A stretch of 24,731 bases of DNA from CAZUCD01 sp964618855 (GTDB lineage Bacteria; Sumerlaeota; Sumerlaeia; SLMS01; JANRJK01), in the NCBI GenBank assembly GCA_964618855.1, contig CAZUCD010000046.1, positions 1-24,731 of the forward strand. Reading direction: 5' to 3'. The notes under the pieces are model-generated. The model was given only the letters and a program-made list of their open reading frames with translations, had not been told where the DNA came from and did no database searches. Every line of letters starts with the position of its first letter. Position 1 is the first letter of the stretch. A program made the translations under genes and the position numbers. This document shows positions 1 through 7,861 of the stretch, in pieces.

Positions 1-182
1 AACACGGCCTCGACGGCGAAGATGGAGAGCGCGCGGCGCGTCGCGCTCGGTGTCCCGGCGAGCGGGGCGCCGAAAATGACGCGCTCGGCGGCCCGGCGCG
101 GGACGGAGAACGCCTGCGTGCCCGGGTCGAGCGTGGGCTGCTGCGTGGCTGGCCTCGCTTCGGGAGGCGTCAGGGTGGACAA
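1..182 (-). CDS. Possible partial gene of unknown function at left edge
   Basis: The minus strand is open from just after the gpmA stop to the window edge. Inside this frame codons ending in G or C dominate almost completely from about 150 down to 3, as in the real genes nearby. The translated stretch contains the segments TQAFSVPRRAAERVIFGAPL and RRALSIFAVEAV, an Arg-rich amphipathic run going into a hydrophobic one, which could be the cytoplasmic N-terminus of a membrane protein. The only in-frame start I see is TTG at 182 and it has no clear ribosome binding site. The plus strand is also open here and shares the same wobble positions, so base composition alone does not decide the strand; the minus reading looks more protein-like. 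I do not recognise a family. Confidence 0.3.
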   Translation of the reverse strand, partial: MSTLTPPEARPATQQPTLDPGTQAFSVPRRAAERVIFGAPLAGTPSATRRALSIFAVEAV

Positions 183-238
183 GCGGGTTTCGGGCTTCGG
201 GTCCCGGGGGTGGGCTGGGGTCGTGGGTTCTGGTCTCC

Positions 239-263
239 GGGCGGCGGCGTCATGCCGGCGCCC
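239..263 (-). terminator. Hairpin just downstream of gpmA
   Basis: Ten-base arms at 239-248 and 254-263 pair with one mismatch around a 5-base loop, beginning 13 bases after the gpmA stop codon. No T-tract follows on the minus strand, so this may be a weak or Rho-assisted terminator or only an mRNA-stabilising hairpin. Confidence 0.3.
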
Positions 264-275
264 GAAACCGTGCCG

Positions 276-1025
276 TCAGGGCTTGCGCGCGGCCTGGTTG
301 GCGACGGCTTCGGCGGCCTTCCTCGCGGCCTCGGGGTCGCCAAGGTAGTAGCTCCTGATCGGCTTGAGCTGCGCATCCAGTTCGTACACGAGCGGGATGC
401 CCGTGGGGATGTTGAGCTCGACGATGGCCTCGTCCGAGATGCCGTCGAGGTGCTTGACGAGGGCGCGCAGGCTGTTGCCGTGCGCGACGACGAGGATGCG
501 CTGGCCCTCGCGAATGCGTGGCGCGATGGCCTCGTTCCAGTACGGCACGACGCGCTGGACCGTGTGGAGGAGCGCCTCCGTGAGGGGTACGGTGCCGCGG
601 CCAAGTCCCGCGTAGCGCCGATCCAGCATGGCGTCGCGCGGATCACCCGGGTCGAGCGGCGGTGGTGGCGTGGAGTAGGAGCGCCGCCATATCTTGATCT
701 GCTCGGGCCCGTGGCGCTGGGCCATCTCGGCCTTGTCGAGGCCCTGGAGCGCCCCGTAGTGGCGTTCGTTGAGGCGCCAGTCGCGGATGACGGGAAGCCA
801 GAGCTGTTCGAGTTCGTCGAGCACGAGGAACTCGGTGCGGATGGCGCGCTTGAGGACGGAGGTGAAGACGAGGTCGAACTCGTAGCCGCCTTCGCGCAGG
901 AGCCTGCCGCCGGCGCGCGCCTCGTCCACGCCCTGCGGCGTGAGGTCCACGTCGGTCCATCCGGTGAATCGGTTTTCGAGGTTCCAGGTGCTCTGTCCGT
1001 GGCGGAGAAGGACGATCTTGTGCAT
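276..1025 (-). CDS. gpmA: 2,3-bisphosphoglycerate-dependent phosphoglycerate mutase
   Basis: This 249-residue cytoplasmic enzyme interconverts 3-phosphoglycerate and 2-phosphoglycerate in glycolysis and gluconeogenesis, passing through a phosphohistidine. The N-terminus reads MHKIVLLRHGQSTWNLENRF, which carries the RHG signature with the catalytic His at residue 9. Further family blocks are FTGWTDVDLTPQG, the LNERHYGALQGLDKAEMA segment with the acid/base Glu, and VVAHGNSLRALVKHL with the second active-site His. Length matches the bacterial cofactor-dependent family (about 230-250 residues). The ATG at 1025 is set by the conserved N-terminus; there is no obvious ribosome binding site. It lies downstream of the pseudopilin operon but is separated from it by a strong intrinsic terminator, so it probably has its own promoter in the short gap. 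Confidence 0.95.
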   Translation of the reverse strand: MHKIVLLRHGQSTWNLENRFTGWTDVDLTPQGVDEARAGGRLLREGGYEFDLVFTSVLKRAIRTEFLVLDELEQLWLPVIRDWRLNERHYGALQGLDKAEMAQRHGPEQIKIWRRSYSTPPPPLDPGDPRDAMLDRRYAGLGRGTVPLTEALLHTVQRVVPYWNEAIAPRIREGQRILVVAHGNSLRALVKHLDGISDEAIVELNIPTGIPLVYELDAQLKPIRSYYLGDPEAARKAAEAVANQAARKP

Positions 1026-1067
1026 GTCGGGTGGGTGGGTGCCGGGGATTGGTGGGTCAGGCTGGGG

Positions 1068-1108
1068 AAAAAACCATGCGCCCGCCGGGATTGGGGCCCG
1101 GCGGGCGC
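1068..1108 (-). terminator. Intrinsic terminator of the pseudopilin operon
   Basis: A perfect 12-base inverted repeat (1078-1089 with 1097-1108) encloses a 7-base loop. On the minus strand it is followed after four bases by six T residues (1073-1068). It begins 39 bases after the stop of the last operon gene and separates that operon from gpmA. Confidence 0.85.
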
Positions 1109-1147
1109 TTGGAGACAAGAGCAGAGCGGCGCATGGGCCGCGCCGGG

Positions 1148-1546
1148 CTATGGGCGGCAGATCGAAATGAAGACCTGGCCCATGTAGGCGCGCTCGGGGA
1201 ACTCCGAGTTGGCGACCGGGGTGGAGCCCGCGATGTTCGTCAACTGGTCCTCGAGGATGGTGCTGTCGTAGGTCGGGTTGTATGCGTTGCCGAGCGCGTC
1301 CTTCACCTGGGCCTGCTGGGTGGAGGACAGGTACCGTGGGTCGAGTTCCTCCGTGGCCGTGGGCCTGCCGGTGCGCTGGTAGGGGCTCACGCCGAAGATC
1401 AGCGTGTCGGAGGTCTTGTTCATCCAGATCGTCGCGACGACGAGCATGGAGAGCATGATGACGTACTCGGTGGCGATGGCGCCACTCTCGTCGCCGATCA
1501 GCTTGCGGGTGACCTGGGCTGCGGTCTTCTTCGGTCCTCTTCTCAT
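1148..1546 (-). CDS. Small Flp-pilin-like protein, last gene of pseudopilin operon
   Basis: This 132-residue protein has a basic N-terminus, then DESG followed by AIATEYVIMLSMLVVATIWM (residues 19-42). That is the layout of a Tad/Flp-type prepilin: a Gly before the cleavage site, Glu at +5 of the mature chain and a single hydrophobic helix. It is longer than usual Flp pilins (about 50-80 residues). The extra part is a polar C-terminal region of about 85 residues ending in ICRP with one Cys. I chose ATG 1546 because it overlaps the previous stop as ATGA and has GGGAG eight bases upstream; an in-frame ATG at 1561 would add five residues. I infer that it is the major or a minor subunit of a surface filament. 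No sequence search was possible, so the Flp assignment rests on the N-terminal motif only. Confidence 0.7.
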   Translation of the reverse strand: MRRGPKKTAAQVTRKLIGDESGAIATEYVIMLSMLVVATIWMNKTSDTLIFGVSPYQRTGRPTATEELDPRYLSSTQQAQVKDALGNAYNPTYDSTILEDQLTNIAGSTPVANSEFPERAYMGQVFISICRP

Positions 1547-2604
1547 TGGAACTGCTCCCACTTGCTGCTGTCGTCCTGCTCAAGCTTGTACTTCTCCGGG
1601 ATCTCGTAGGTGTGGTAGGGGAACTCGAGGCCCTCGTCGTGGTCCTCGGTGTTCACGATCTTGTCGACCTTGCGCATGGGCTGGGCCTGTTCCGTGAGGG
1701 AGGCCATGACGGAGAAGAGCCCGCTGATGCCGTCGGTGAAGTCGGTGTAGGACTCGAGCCCCGGGATGAGGGCGTTCGTGCCGTAGGCGTCGTCCATGAA
1801 GGTGGGGATCTCCGCCATGGCGAAGATGCCGCCCGAAACAAGTGTCTGGACGACGGCGCCGGCGAAGTACCCCGGGTCGCGCAGGATCGTGTAGCGGTCC
1901 ACGTAGCGTGCGCGCTTCTCCTTGTTTCCCCAGAAGACGGAGCCGGGGTCGCTCATGCTGATGCCGGCGGCGGGGACCTTCAGGAAGTAGTCCTGGAGCG
2001 CGACGTTGGCGCTGGTTTCAGCCCCGTCCTTGCCGATCCAGGTTCCGCTGTGGATCAGGTTCACGAGCGGCTGGATGAAGGTGGAGTTGCGGTAGGTGAT
2101 GTCGTTGACCGGCGCGCCGAGTTCCTGCGCACCAGGTCCCATGTCGACGATGGCCCGCGACTTTCCGTTCACGCCAAGCGTGCCGAGGATGTGCCCATCG
2201 AGCATGTTCGAGGCGTGCATGGCGGAGGCGCGCCCGGCGCCGATGCCGGGGGCCGTGGCCAGCGCAACAGCCGGCGGACCGACCCCCGAGACGACGGTGT
2301 AGTTCGAGGCTGCGCCAAGCGCCGTGCCGAAGGAGCCCGCGCCCGGCAGGGACGGCGGCGCGGAGAACGACATGTCCGCGTCGGAGAAGCCCGTGTTGAA
2401 GTTTTCACCGACGCGCTTCCAACCCATCGTGTTCGCGAGCTGCTGCGCGTTGATGTGGAAGCGGTTGAAGTCGATGAAGAAGAACTCCATCAGCATGAGC
2501 GTGAGCAGCAGGGGCGCCACGATCGTGAACTCGACCATGACGGAGCCGTTCTCGTCCGTGATGACGTTCGGGAACTTTTTCTCTGGTTCGGGAGTGTGTG
2601 CCAT
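1543..2604 (-). CDS. TadE-like pseudopilin, 353 residues
   Basis: The N-terminus has a short charged leader, then ITDENG, SVMVEFTIVAPLLLTLML and EFFFIDFNRFHINAQQLANT (about residues 15-60). This is the TadE-type signature: Gly at the presumed cleavage site, Glu at +5, one transmembrane helix, then an amphipathic helix. TadE proteins are minor pseudopilins of Tad (type IVc) systems, held in the inner membrane with the rest outside. The remaining 290 residues match no domain I recognise and are Gly/Ala/Ser-rich early on. It starts 14 bases after the TadG-like gene and overlaps the next pilin gene by four bases, so the five genes are probably one transcript. At 353 residues it is about twice the usual TadE length. 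Confidence 0.75.
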   Translation of the reverse strand: MAHTPEPEKKFPNVITDENGSVMVEFTIVAPLLLTLMLMEFFFIDFNRFHINAQQLANTMGWKRVGENFNTGFSDADMSFSAPPSLPGAGSFGTALGAASNYTVVSGVGPPAVALATAPGIGAGRASAMHASNMLDGHILGTLGVNGKSRAIVDMGPGAQELGAPVNDITYRNSTFIQPLVNLIHSGTWIGKDGAETSANVALQDYFLKVPAAGISMSDPGSVFWGNKEKRARYVDRYTILRDPGYFAGAVVQTLVSGGIFAMAEIPTFMDDAYGTNALIPGLESYTDFTDGISGLFSVMASLTEQAQPMRKVDKIVNTEDHDEGLEFPYHTYEIPEKYKLEQDDSSKWEQFQ

Positions 2605-2618
2605 GTGCTGGTCGCCGA

Positions 2619-4226
2619 TCAGTAGTGGATGTCGCGGAGGAAGAGCAGGCCCTCGGTCGGGCTTGAGAGGAGCGTGCTCTGGTGGTTGTTGGCTTCGGGG
2701 ATCGGGCGGTCGATGTCCTGGCCGGCGATGAGGGCGGAGATGAGGGTTCCGCCGTTGGTGCGCAGCACGGAGTTGCAGTCGGAGAATCCGGGGCCGAACA
2801 CGGGGGCGAGGGTCGCCTCCCAGTACGGGTGGTAGATGTTCGGCCCGAAGGCGACCTCGCCAGCGTAGCGGGGCTGGAAGTTCACCTTGGCGCGCGCGAT
2901 GGCGACCATGTCGCGCATCTGGCCTCCGATGGGCATGCCCCTGTTGTGGATGAACTTTCCTGTGCCATCGTCGTTGACGTACTGTTCGCGCCGGATCTTG
3001 AGGGCGACGTAGACGGAGGGCTCTCGCTGCTCCGCCGGGAGGTCGTCCTGGAGGTCGAAGATCTCGTACGAGTCGGCGCCGTAGTTGAGGTCGTACTCAC
3101 CCGGGAAGTCCGCGTCGAAAAAGTCAATGATCGGCATCGTGCAGGGCGCGCAAAGCGGGATTCCGAAGAGGATGTCCGTGCCGACTTTTCCGCCATAGTA
3201 CATGCCGAAGTAGAACTTGTCCTTCGTGTTGGCGATCTGGTCCTCGAAGCTGAAGTCCATCGGCTCGTTGAAGGTGATGAAGCCCATCGTCCAGGCGTTG
3301 CTGGGCGGGATGCAGCAGATGTTCACGATCGAGCAGGACGCGAGGTCGGCGATCCATGCCAGGTCGAACGTCCAGTAGGGGCGGCACCCGAAGAAGGGCA
3401 GGGCGAGGGAGATGCCGGTCGCGCCGTTTGTCGTGAAGCCGGCGTTGCTTATCGAGATGGGGAGGTTGGACGGGTCGGTGAAGGTGTCGAAGCGCATCTC
3501 GACGTCCTCCTGGAGGTCGCCAAGGGGGATGCGCTTGATGAAGCTCTCATTCAGCATGCCCGCCCTGTCGGCGAGGAACGTCCCCGTTCCCCAGGTGACA
3601 TAACTGGCGGGAACCTCGATGGTGGAGAGCGGCTTGCCGCCAATCTGGGCGTTGGCCTGGCCGAGGACCATGGGCACGACGGTCAGCCAGGGCTGCGCGA
3701 CGTAGTAGTACATGATTTCCTGCGAGACGGCGTGCATGCGGGCGAGTGCCTCGGCCGCCTCGCGCCCCTCCCCGTCCACCAGCATCGTCTTGCTGAAGGT
3801 GTAGGGGAAGTAGAGGATCATGACGGAGATGCGCGGCATGCCGGGCGGGTTGTCCGGATCCACCTTGAACGAGAGGTTGCAGCCCGTGATGCAGAAGGGC
3901 TTCTTCTCGTAGTAGTACTCCACGTTGGCGTAGTTCGCCTCGACGCCGCTGATGAGGGCGACGTTGGCGTAGGACGCGATGATCGCGCGGCGGGTGTAGG
4001 CGCAGAAGTTCATGAACCGCGCCTGCCATGTGGCGCTCGCGTACGCCGCCGCATCGGCGGTCGCCTGGAGCCGGATGCGCTCCGCGACCGCGACCCCAAC
4101 GTTGAACGTCGAGAACGTCGCCTTGATCAGGAGGAACATCAGGATGATCGTCATGATCATCACGGCTCCGTCCTCATCCTTGGCAAGCTTCACGAAGTGG
4201 TTTTTGCGCTTCGGCCTGAGTCTCAT
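2619..4226 (-). CDS. TadG-like pilus-associated protein, cysteine-rich
   Basis: This 535-residue protein has a basic leader, then KDEDGAVMIMTIILMFLLIK (about 16-35) and AERIRLQATADAAAYASATW (48-67). The second block is typical of TadG-like proteins, in which a transmembrane segment is followed by a helix with an ATADAAA-like run. Unlike its TadE-like neighbours it has Met, not Glu, at +5. Near the C-terminus is MVAIARAKVNF followed by YHPYWEATLAPVF (about 440-477), which resembles the NPYWRARL-type block I associate with TadG-like proteins. I see no von Willebrand A motif, unlike classical TadG. It holds ten Cys (75, 112, 116, 281, 298, 304, 305, 359, 362, 483), including CITGC and CAPC, unusual for this window. 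The start overlaps the previous stop as TGATG. Confidence 0.65.
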   Translation of the reverse strand: MRLRPKRKNHFVKLAKDEDGAVMIMTIILMFLLIKATFSTFNVGVAVAERIRLQATADAAAYASATWQARFMNFCAYTRRAIIASYANVALISGVEANYANVEYYYEKKPFCITGCNLSFKVDPDNPPGMPRISVMILYFPYTFSKTMLVDGEGREAAEALARMHAVSQEIMYYYVAQPWLTVVPMVLGQANAQIGGKPLSTIEVPASYVTWGTGTFLADRAGMLNESFIKRIPLGDLQEDVEMRFDTFTDPSNLPISISNAGFTTNGATGISLALPFFGCRPYWTFDLAWIADLASCSIVNICCIPPSNAWTMGFITFNEPMDFSFEDQIANTKDKFYFGMYYGGKVGTDILFGIPLCAPCTMPIIDFFDADFPGEYDLNYGADSYEIFDLQDDLPAEQREPSVYVALKIRREQYVNDDGTGKFIHNRGMPIGGQMRDMVAIARAKVNFQPRYAGEVAFGPNIYHPYWEATLAPVFGPGFSDCNSVLRTNGGTLISALIAGQDIDRPIPEANNHQSTLLSSPTEGLLFLRDIHY

Positions 4227-5047
4227 CAGAACACCACCATGGTCATGAGTGTCGTGGTCGGGTCCAATTGCGTTCCGGAAAGCATGAGCTGCCTCCCGTC
4301 CTTCTTGTACATTTCTACGCCCTGCGCGGTGAGCCGCGGGTCGAGCGCCGCCGTCATGTCGAGGTACTGCCAGTCCTCGGCAAAGAGCCGCTGGCGGTAG
4401 TCCGACAGGAACGGCTCAAGCTTCCCGCGTCCCGTGACGTGGAAGACGAAGCCGCCGTCCTCCTGCGAGAGGTCCTCGAGCATGGCGCCCGGCTTGAGTG
4501 CGGGCAGTCCTGATTCCGCGAGGCGCTGCTCCGGGGTCACGTCCTTGAGACCGTCCGCCCGGCCTCCGGGCCAGCAGAAGAGGCGGAGCGCCTGGTCCCC
4601 GATGGCTTGTCCCATCAGGAGTCCGCGGCCATCCGGGAGGGGGGCGGCGACACCCTGCGGGGCGACCTCCGCCTCGAGGCCAAGCCCGCGCCATGCATCG
4701 GCCAGGCGCGCATACGCGTTCTCCGGGGACTCCCCATTGAGGGCATACGCGGCGGTCCAGACCTCGTTGCCTTGCGCGACTGCGTACTCGATCTTCGAGC
4801 GGCCGAAGGGGGAGAGGTACCCGATGATTTCCGGCGAGGCGTCGCGCACGGGCGGGGGCGCGGATGCACGCTCCTGCATCGTCTTCATCAGCACCTCCAT
4901 CGACTCCGGCGAGGAGGCCGACTGGAGGCCGAACAGGAAGCCCGAGGGGACGGCGATCACAAGCGCGAGCGCTCCCCAGTACAGGTGGGGAAGGATCACG
5001 CGGCGGCTGTCCTTCTTCAGTAGCCTGTTCTTGATGCGGTAATTCAT
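4226..5047 (-). CDS. Unknown single-pass membrane protein in pseudopilin operon
   Basis: I do not recognise this 273-residue protein. It has a strongly basic N-terminus (MNYRIKNRLLKKDSRR), then one hydrophobic segment at about residues 22-43 (HLYWGALALVIAVPSGFLFG), and then a soluble region that is probably outside the membrane. There is no prepilin Gly/Glu motif, so it is likely a bitopic anchor protein rather than a pilin. The C-terminal 50 residues (AEDWQYLDMT, VEMYKKDGRQLMLSG, ending TTTLMTMVVF) look like a small alpha/beta domain with two closing strands. Both ends overlap neighbours by one base as TGATG, which suggests translational coupling. A role as an assembly or membrane-platform partner for the pseudopilins is inference from position only. 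Confidence 0.6.
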   Translation of the reverse strand: MNYRIKNRLLKKDSRRVILPHLYWGALALVIAVPSGFLFGLQSASSPESMEVLMKTMQERASAPPPVRDASPEIIGYLSPFGRSKIEYAVAQGNEVWTAAYALNGESPENAYARLADAWRGLGLEAEVAPQGVAAPLPDGRGLLMGQAIGDQALRLFCWPGGRADGLKDVTPEQRLAESGLPALKPGAMLEDLSQEDGGFVFHVTGRGKLEPFLSDYRQRLFAEDWQYLDMTAALDPRLTAQGVEMYKKDGRQLMLSGTQLDPTTTLMTMVVF

Positions 5048-5907
5048 CAGCGGAACCTGAGCTGCGCGGGATAGGCGATGGGCTGGGCGATCGGGTTGGA
5101 CCCCACGTTGACCGTGTTGCCGTCAAGGTCACGGTAGGCGTTGCCGGCCGCGCTGAACGGGAAGGCGATCCAGCGGTCCTGGAAGGCGTCGGTGCGCGTG
5201 TCGAGGAACGCGTCGGAGCGCATCTTGATGAAGGGGAAGTCGCTGTAGTTGACCGGGCGGATGAAGATGGGGGGATTGGGGGTCGCGAAGGGGTCCATGC
5301 CCATCTGCGCGGCCTGCTGGGCGTTGGTTGGTCCCGCGGCGTTGCGGAACATGAGCTCGATGACCGCGCCAACCCATGGGAAGGGAAGGCCCAGATCGAT
5401 TTCCGTCTGCGAGACGATCCATGTGGGCATGTACTCGAGGCCGGACTCGACGGTGCCGCCCTTGACATTGAGGTCGAGCACGGCGACGGGGGCCGAGCCC
5501 ACGACCTTTCGTGCGGGCCACACGTCGACCGCGGAGGAGGCGATGGCCGTGGCGGAGCGGAAGCCGTGGATCTGACGATAGATCGGGCCCATCGCGTGGC
5601 CTGCGGCGTCCTCCATCTTGCTTTCGAGGCGGTCCTTGAAATCGGTGCCGCCGTCGTCCCAGTTCTTCGACATCCCCTCGTAGTGGACGGCGCCGGCGCG
5701 GGCGGACATGAAGTTGCCGTACTGGAGCAGGGCGTCGGCGTGCGCGATGCCCGTCCATTGCATGATCGACATCACGAGGAAAAGGAAGAGCGGCGCGATG
5801 ATCACGAATTCAACCATGACGGCGCCGTCCTGCGACTTGGGGAACTTTAGCGTGCGCAGCATCACGAGCCGACTGTAGCGACGCATGATCTGATCGAGTT
5901 CTTCCAT
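5047..5907 (-). CDS. TadE-like pseudopilin, first gene of operon
   Basis: This 286-residue protein has a 28-residue charged leader, then SQDG, AVMVEFVIIAPLFLFLVM (about 29-46), and a helix continuing through HADALLQYGNFMSARAGAVH. The Gly followed by Glu at +5 and the single hydrophobic helix are the TadE-type prepilin pattern. A prepilin peptidase would be expected to cut after the Gly, but none is encoded here. The periplasmic or extracellular part of about 220 residues is unrecognised. It opens the five-gene operon. ATG 5907 has AGAGG seven bases upstream; an in-frame ATG seven codons later is possible. The 264-base region upstream must hold the operon promoter. Confidence 0.75.
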   Translation of the reverse strand: MEELDQIMRRYSRLVMLRTLKFPKSQDGAVMVEFVIIAPLFLFLVMSIMQWTGIAHADALLQYGNFMSARAGAVHYEGMSKNWDDGGTDFKDRLESKMEDAAGHAMGPIYRQIHGFRSATAIASSAVDVWPARKVVGSAPVAVLDLNVKGGTVESGLEYMPTWIVSQTEIDLGLPFPWVGAVIELMFRNAAGPTNAQQAAQMGMDPFATPNPPIFIRPVNYSDFPFIKMRSDAFLDTRTDAFQDRWIAFPFSAAGNAYRDLDGNTVNVGSNPIAQPIAYPAQLRFR

Positions 5908-6171
5908 GGCTGAACCTCTGATTTTGACTCACTTCCCGTGAAAAGACGACACTGCGGGGGGTGCGTCAATCCGTATCATCTGCGGGGAAGTGTGCAACTT
6001 TGTCGCACCACCGTCAACCCGAACTTGGGATCAGGGAATGCCCTTGAAGTTGGGGGCCGGAGGCCGGGGATCGGGGGACGGATGGCATTCCTTCATCACC
6101 GCAGCATCGACCATACCGTGCTGATTTTAGGCAATTTAGCCGGAAAGCAAAACCGGAAACCCGGCACCCTG
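5908..6171 (-). promoter_or_regulatory. Intergenic region with presumed pseudopilin operon promoter
   Basis: This 264-base gap lies between the xseA stop and the first pseudopilin gene and contains no convincing gene. On the minus strand there are two TTGACG hexamers, each 17 bases from a poor -10 candidate (CACACT, or TCTTTT nearer the gene), so a sigma-70-type promoter is possible but not established. The xseA-proximal end (6139-6165) has short CCGG-based hairpins followed by a T-rich stretch on the minus strand, a weak candidate xseA terminator. Confidence 0.25.
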
Positions 6172-7410
6172 TCACGGCTCCCGGGGAAACAGCTCACCTT
6201 GGGCATCCGCGGCGGGGAGGACCCGGGCGCGCAGTTCCCCTTGGGCCACCTGAGCCCGGATCACGACTCCCGGGCGGACCTTCTCCGGGTCGCGTACGAC
6301 CGATCCGGACTTTTCCCTGCGAATGATCGCGTACCCCTTCTTCAGGATGAGTTCGGGATCGTGTCCGGCGAGTGCGCCGTCGAGCGCGCGGATGCGCTGG
6401 CGCATGCGCTCCATGCGCAGGTCGAGCGCGGCGGGGAGGCGGCGTTCGGCGTGGTCGAGGCGCTGCTGCGCCTCGCGAAGTCGGACGAGGGGGGAGCCGA
6501 TCGCGTGGCTGGCGAGGAGCGATTCGACTCGGCGGCGGCGGTCGCGCAGGCCATCGGCGACATTGCGCTCGATGGTGCGCATCGCATCGGCTAGGCGCGC
6601 GGATATCTCGTGGTGGCCCGTGCTGACGAGCTCCGCCGCCGCGGACGGGGTCGGCGCGCGCAGGTCCGAGGCAAAGTCGCAAATGGTGAAGTCCGTCTCG
6701 TGTCCGACCGCGCTGACGACGGGCAGGGGGGAGGCGACGACGGCCCGCGCCACGACTTCGCTGTTGAACTCCCAGAGGTCCTCCATCGATCCGCCCCCGC
6801 GGGCGACGATGATGACATCGACGAGCCCCATGCGCGCGAGGAACTCGATCCCCGCTCGCACCTCCTCCGCGGCGCCGGTGCCCTGGACGCGCGCGGGCGC
6901 CACGTAAACGGGCAGCCAAGGGGCGCGCCGGGAGAGCACGTTGGCGATGTCGTGGACGACCGCTCCCCCGGGGGAGGTGACGACGCCCACGGCGCGTGGC
7001 AGCGCGGGGATGGGCCGCTTGCGCGCGGCGTCGAAGAGCCCCTCCTTCTCGAGGCGCTCCTTCAACTCGACGAACCGGCGCCAGAGGTCCCCCTCCCCGG
7101 CCCGCCGCAGTGACGACACGGTGAGCTGGTACTGCCCGCGCTTTTCGAAGACGGAGATGCCCCCCCGCGCATCCACCTGCATGCCGTCCGTGGGGACGAA
7201 GGCGAGGCTGGCGCGCGTTCCCTTCCACATCACACAGCCGAGCGCGGCCGAGGCGTCCTTCAGCGTGAAGTAGGCATGGCCCGACTGCGCGACGGACCAG
7301 CCGGAGATTTCGCCCCGGACGAACACGGTGGGGAACTCGCGTTCAAGCGTCCCGCGCAGGCGTGCCGTCAGGGCGGAAATGGTGGTGGGTTCGTCCGGAC
7401 TGGCGGGCAT
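6172..7410 (-). CDS. xseA: Exodeoxyribonuclease VII large subunit
   Basis: XseA with XseB forms exonuclease VII, which degrades single-stranded DNA in both directions in the cytoplasm. The 412-residue product (E. coli XseA is about 456) has the N-terminal OB-fold with VFVRGEISGWSVAQSGHAYF and TLKDASAALGCVMWKG, then the central catalytic domain with GVVTSPGGAVVHDI, VDVIIVARGGGSMEDLWEFN and SAVGHETDFTICDFASDLRA. A charged helical region follows (about residues 270-350), and the C-terminus holds KKGYAIIRREKSG. It starts 15 bases downstream of the Fur-family gene on the same strand, so the two may be cotranscribed. No xseB-like small gene is visible beside it, although xseB is often adjacent. The upstream ribosome binding site is weak. 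Confidence 0.95.
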   Translation of the reverse strand: MPASPDEPTTISALTARLRGTLEREFPTVFVRGEISGWSVAQSGHAYFTLKDASAALGCVMWKGTRASLAFVPTDGMQVDARGGISVFEKRGQYQLTVSSLRRAGEGDLWRRFVELKERLEKEGLFDAARKRPIPALPRAVGVVTSPGGAVVHDIANVLSRRAPWLPVYVAPARVQGTGAAEEVRAGIEFLARMGLVDVIIVARGGGSMEDLWEFNSEVVARAVVASPLPVVSAVGHETDFTICDFASDLRAPTPSAAAELVSTGHHEISARLADAMRTIERNVADGLRDRRRRVESLLASHAIGSPLVRLREAQQRLDHAERRLPAALDLRMERMRQRIRALDGALAGHDPELILKKGYAIIRREKSGSVVRDPEKVRPGVVIRAQVAQGELRARVLPAADAQGELFPREP

Positions 7411-7425
7411 GGACGGTCTGGCGGG

Positions 7426-7812
7426 CTAGACCTGGCGCGCCGCACCGCGGCACTTGTCGCAGGCACCGTACAACAGGACGTCGTGGCCCTCGAGCTGGAA
7501 TCCCTGGGGGACCATGGCGAGCAGGTTCTTCGGGCACCCCTCGACTTCGTACATCTTCCCGCAGCGCTTGCAGAGGAAGTGGTGGTGGTGGTCCTTCCCC
7601 GCGACCTCATAGCGCGCGGGTTCGCCCGGCAGCTCGACAGTCACGAGGAAGCGCTCGGCCAGAAGGGACTTGATTGCGCGGTAAACGGTGGCGATGCCGA
7701 GTCCACGGGCGTGTGCCTGTGCGGCGGCGAGCACCTCGGCCGTGCTGAGGGGTCGGTCCGTGTCCAGGAAGACCTGGCGGATCGCGCGTCGCTGCGCGGT
7801 GTTTCTTTCCAT
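7426..7812 (-). CDS. zur: Fur-family metal-dependent regulator, probably Zur
   Basis: This 128-residue protein has the Fur-family layout: an N-terminal winged helix (ERNTAQRRAIRQVF, LSTAEVLAAA, GIATVYRAIKSL) and a C-terminal dimer and metal domain. The latter carries HHHHFLCKRCGKMYEVEGC and a second pair CDKC, so the structural-zinc cysteines are 81, 84, 118 and 121. With bound metal such proteins dimerise and repress uptake genes. Zinc specificity (Zur) is inferred from the divergent znuA-like gene and the palindrome between them; residues alone do not exclude Fur or PerR. I chose ATG 7812 because it gives the usual MERNTxQRxAI start and has GGAG nine bases upstream; a TTG at 7839 would add nine residues. 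It is followed closely by xseA. Confidence 0.85.
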   Translation of the reverse strand: MERNTAQRRAIRQVFLDTDRPLSTAEVLAAAQAHARGLGIATVYRAIKSLLAERFLVTVELPGEPARYEVAGKDHHHHFLCKRCGKMYEVEGCPKNLLAMVPQGFQLEGHDVLLYGACDKCRGAARQV

Positions 7813-7861
7813 GAAGTGGGTCTCCGTGATGCTTGACAAGGGTGGGCCCGTGGGGGTCTAC

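Noticed and set aside
22..348. Plus-strand open frame at the left edge
   Set aside because: It overlaps the 3' end of gpmA, and its Arg/Gly/Ala/Cys composition is shadow-like; the minus reading of the same wobble positions looks more protein-like.
2682..4400. 572-residue plus-strand open frame opposite the TadG-like gene
   Set aside because: Val/Asp/Glu/Arg-rich shadow; the minus-strand gene has a transmembrane helix, TadG-like blocks and coupled junctions.
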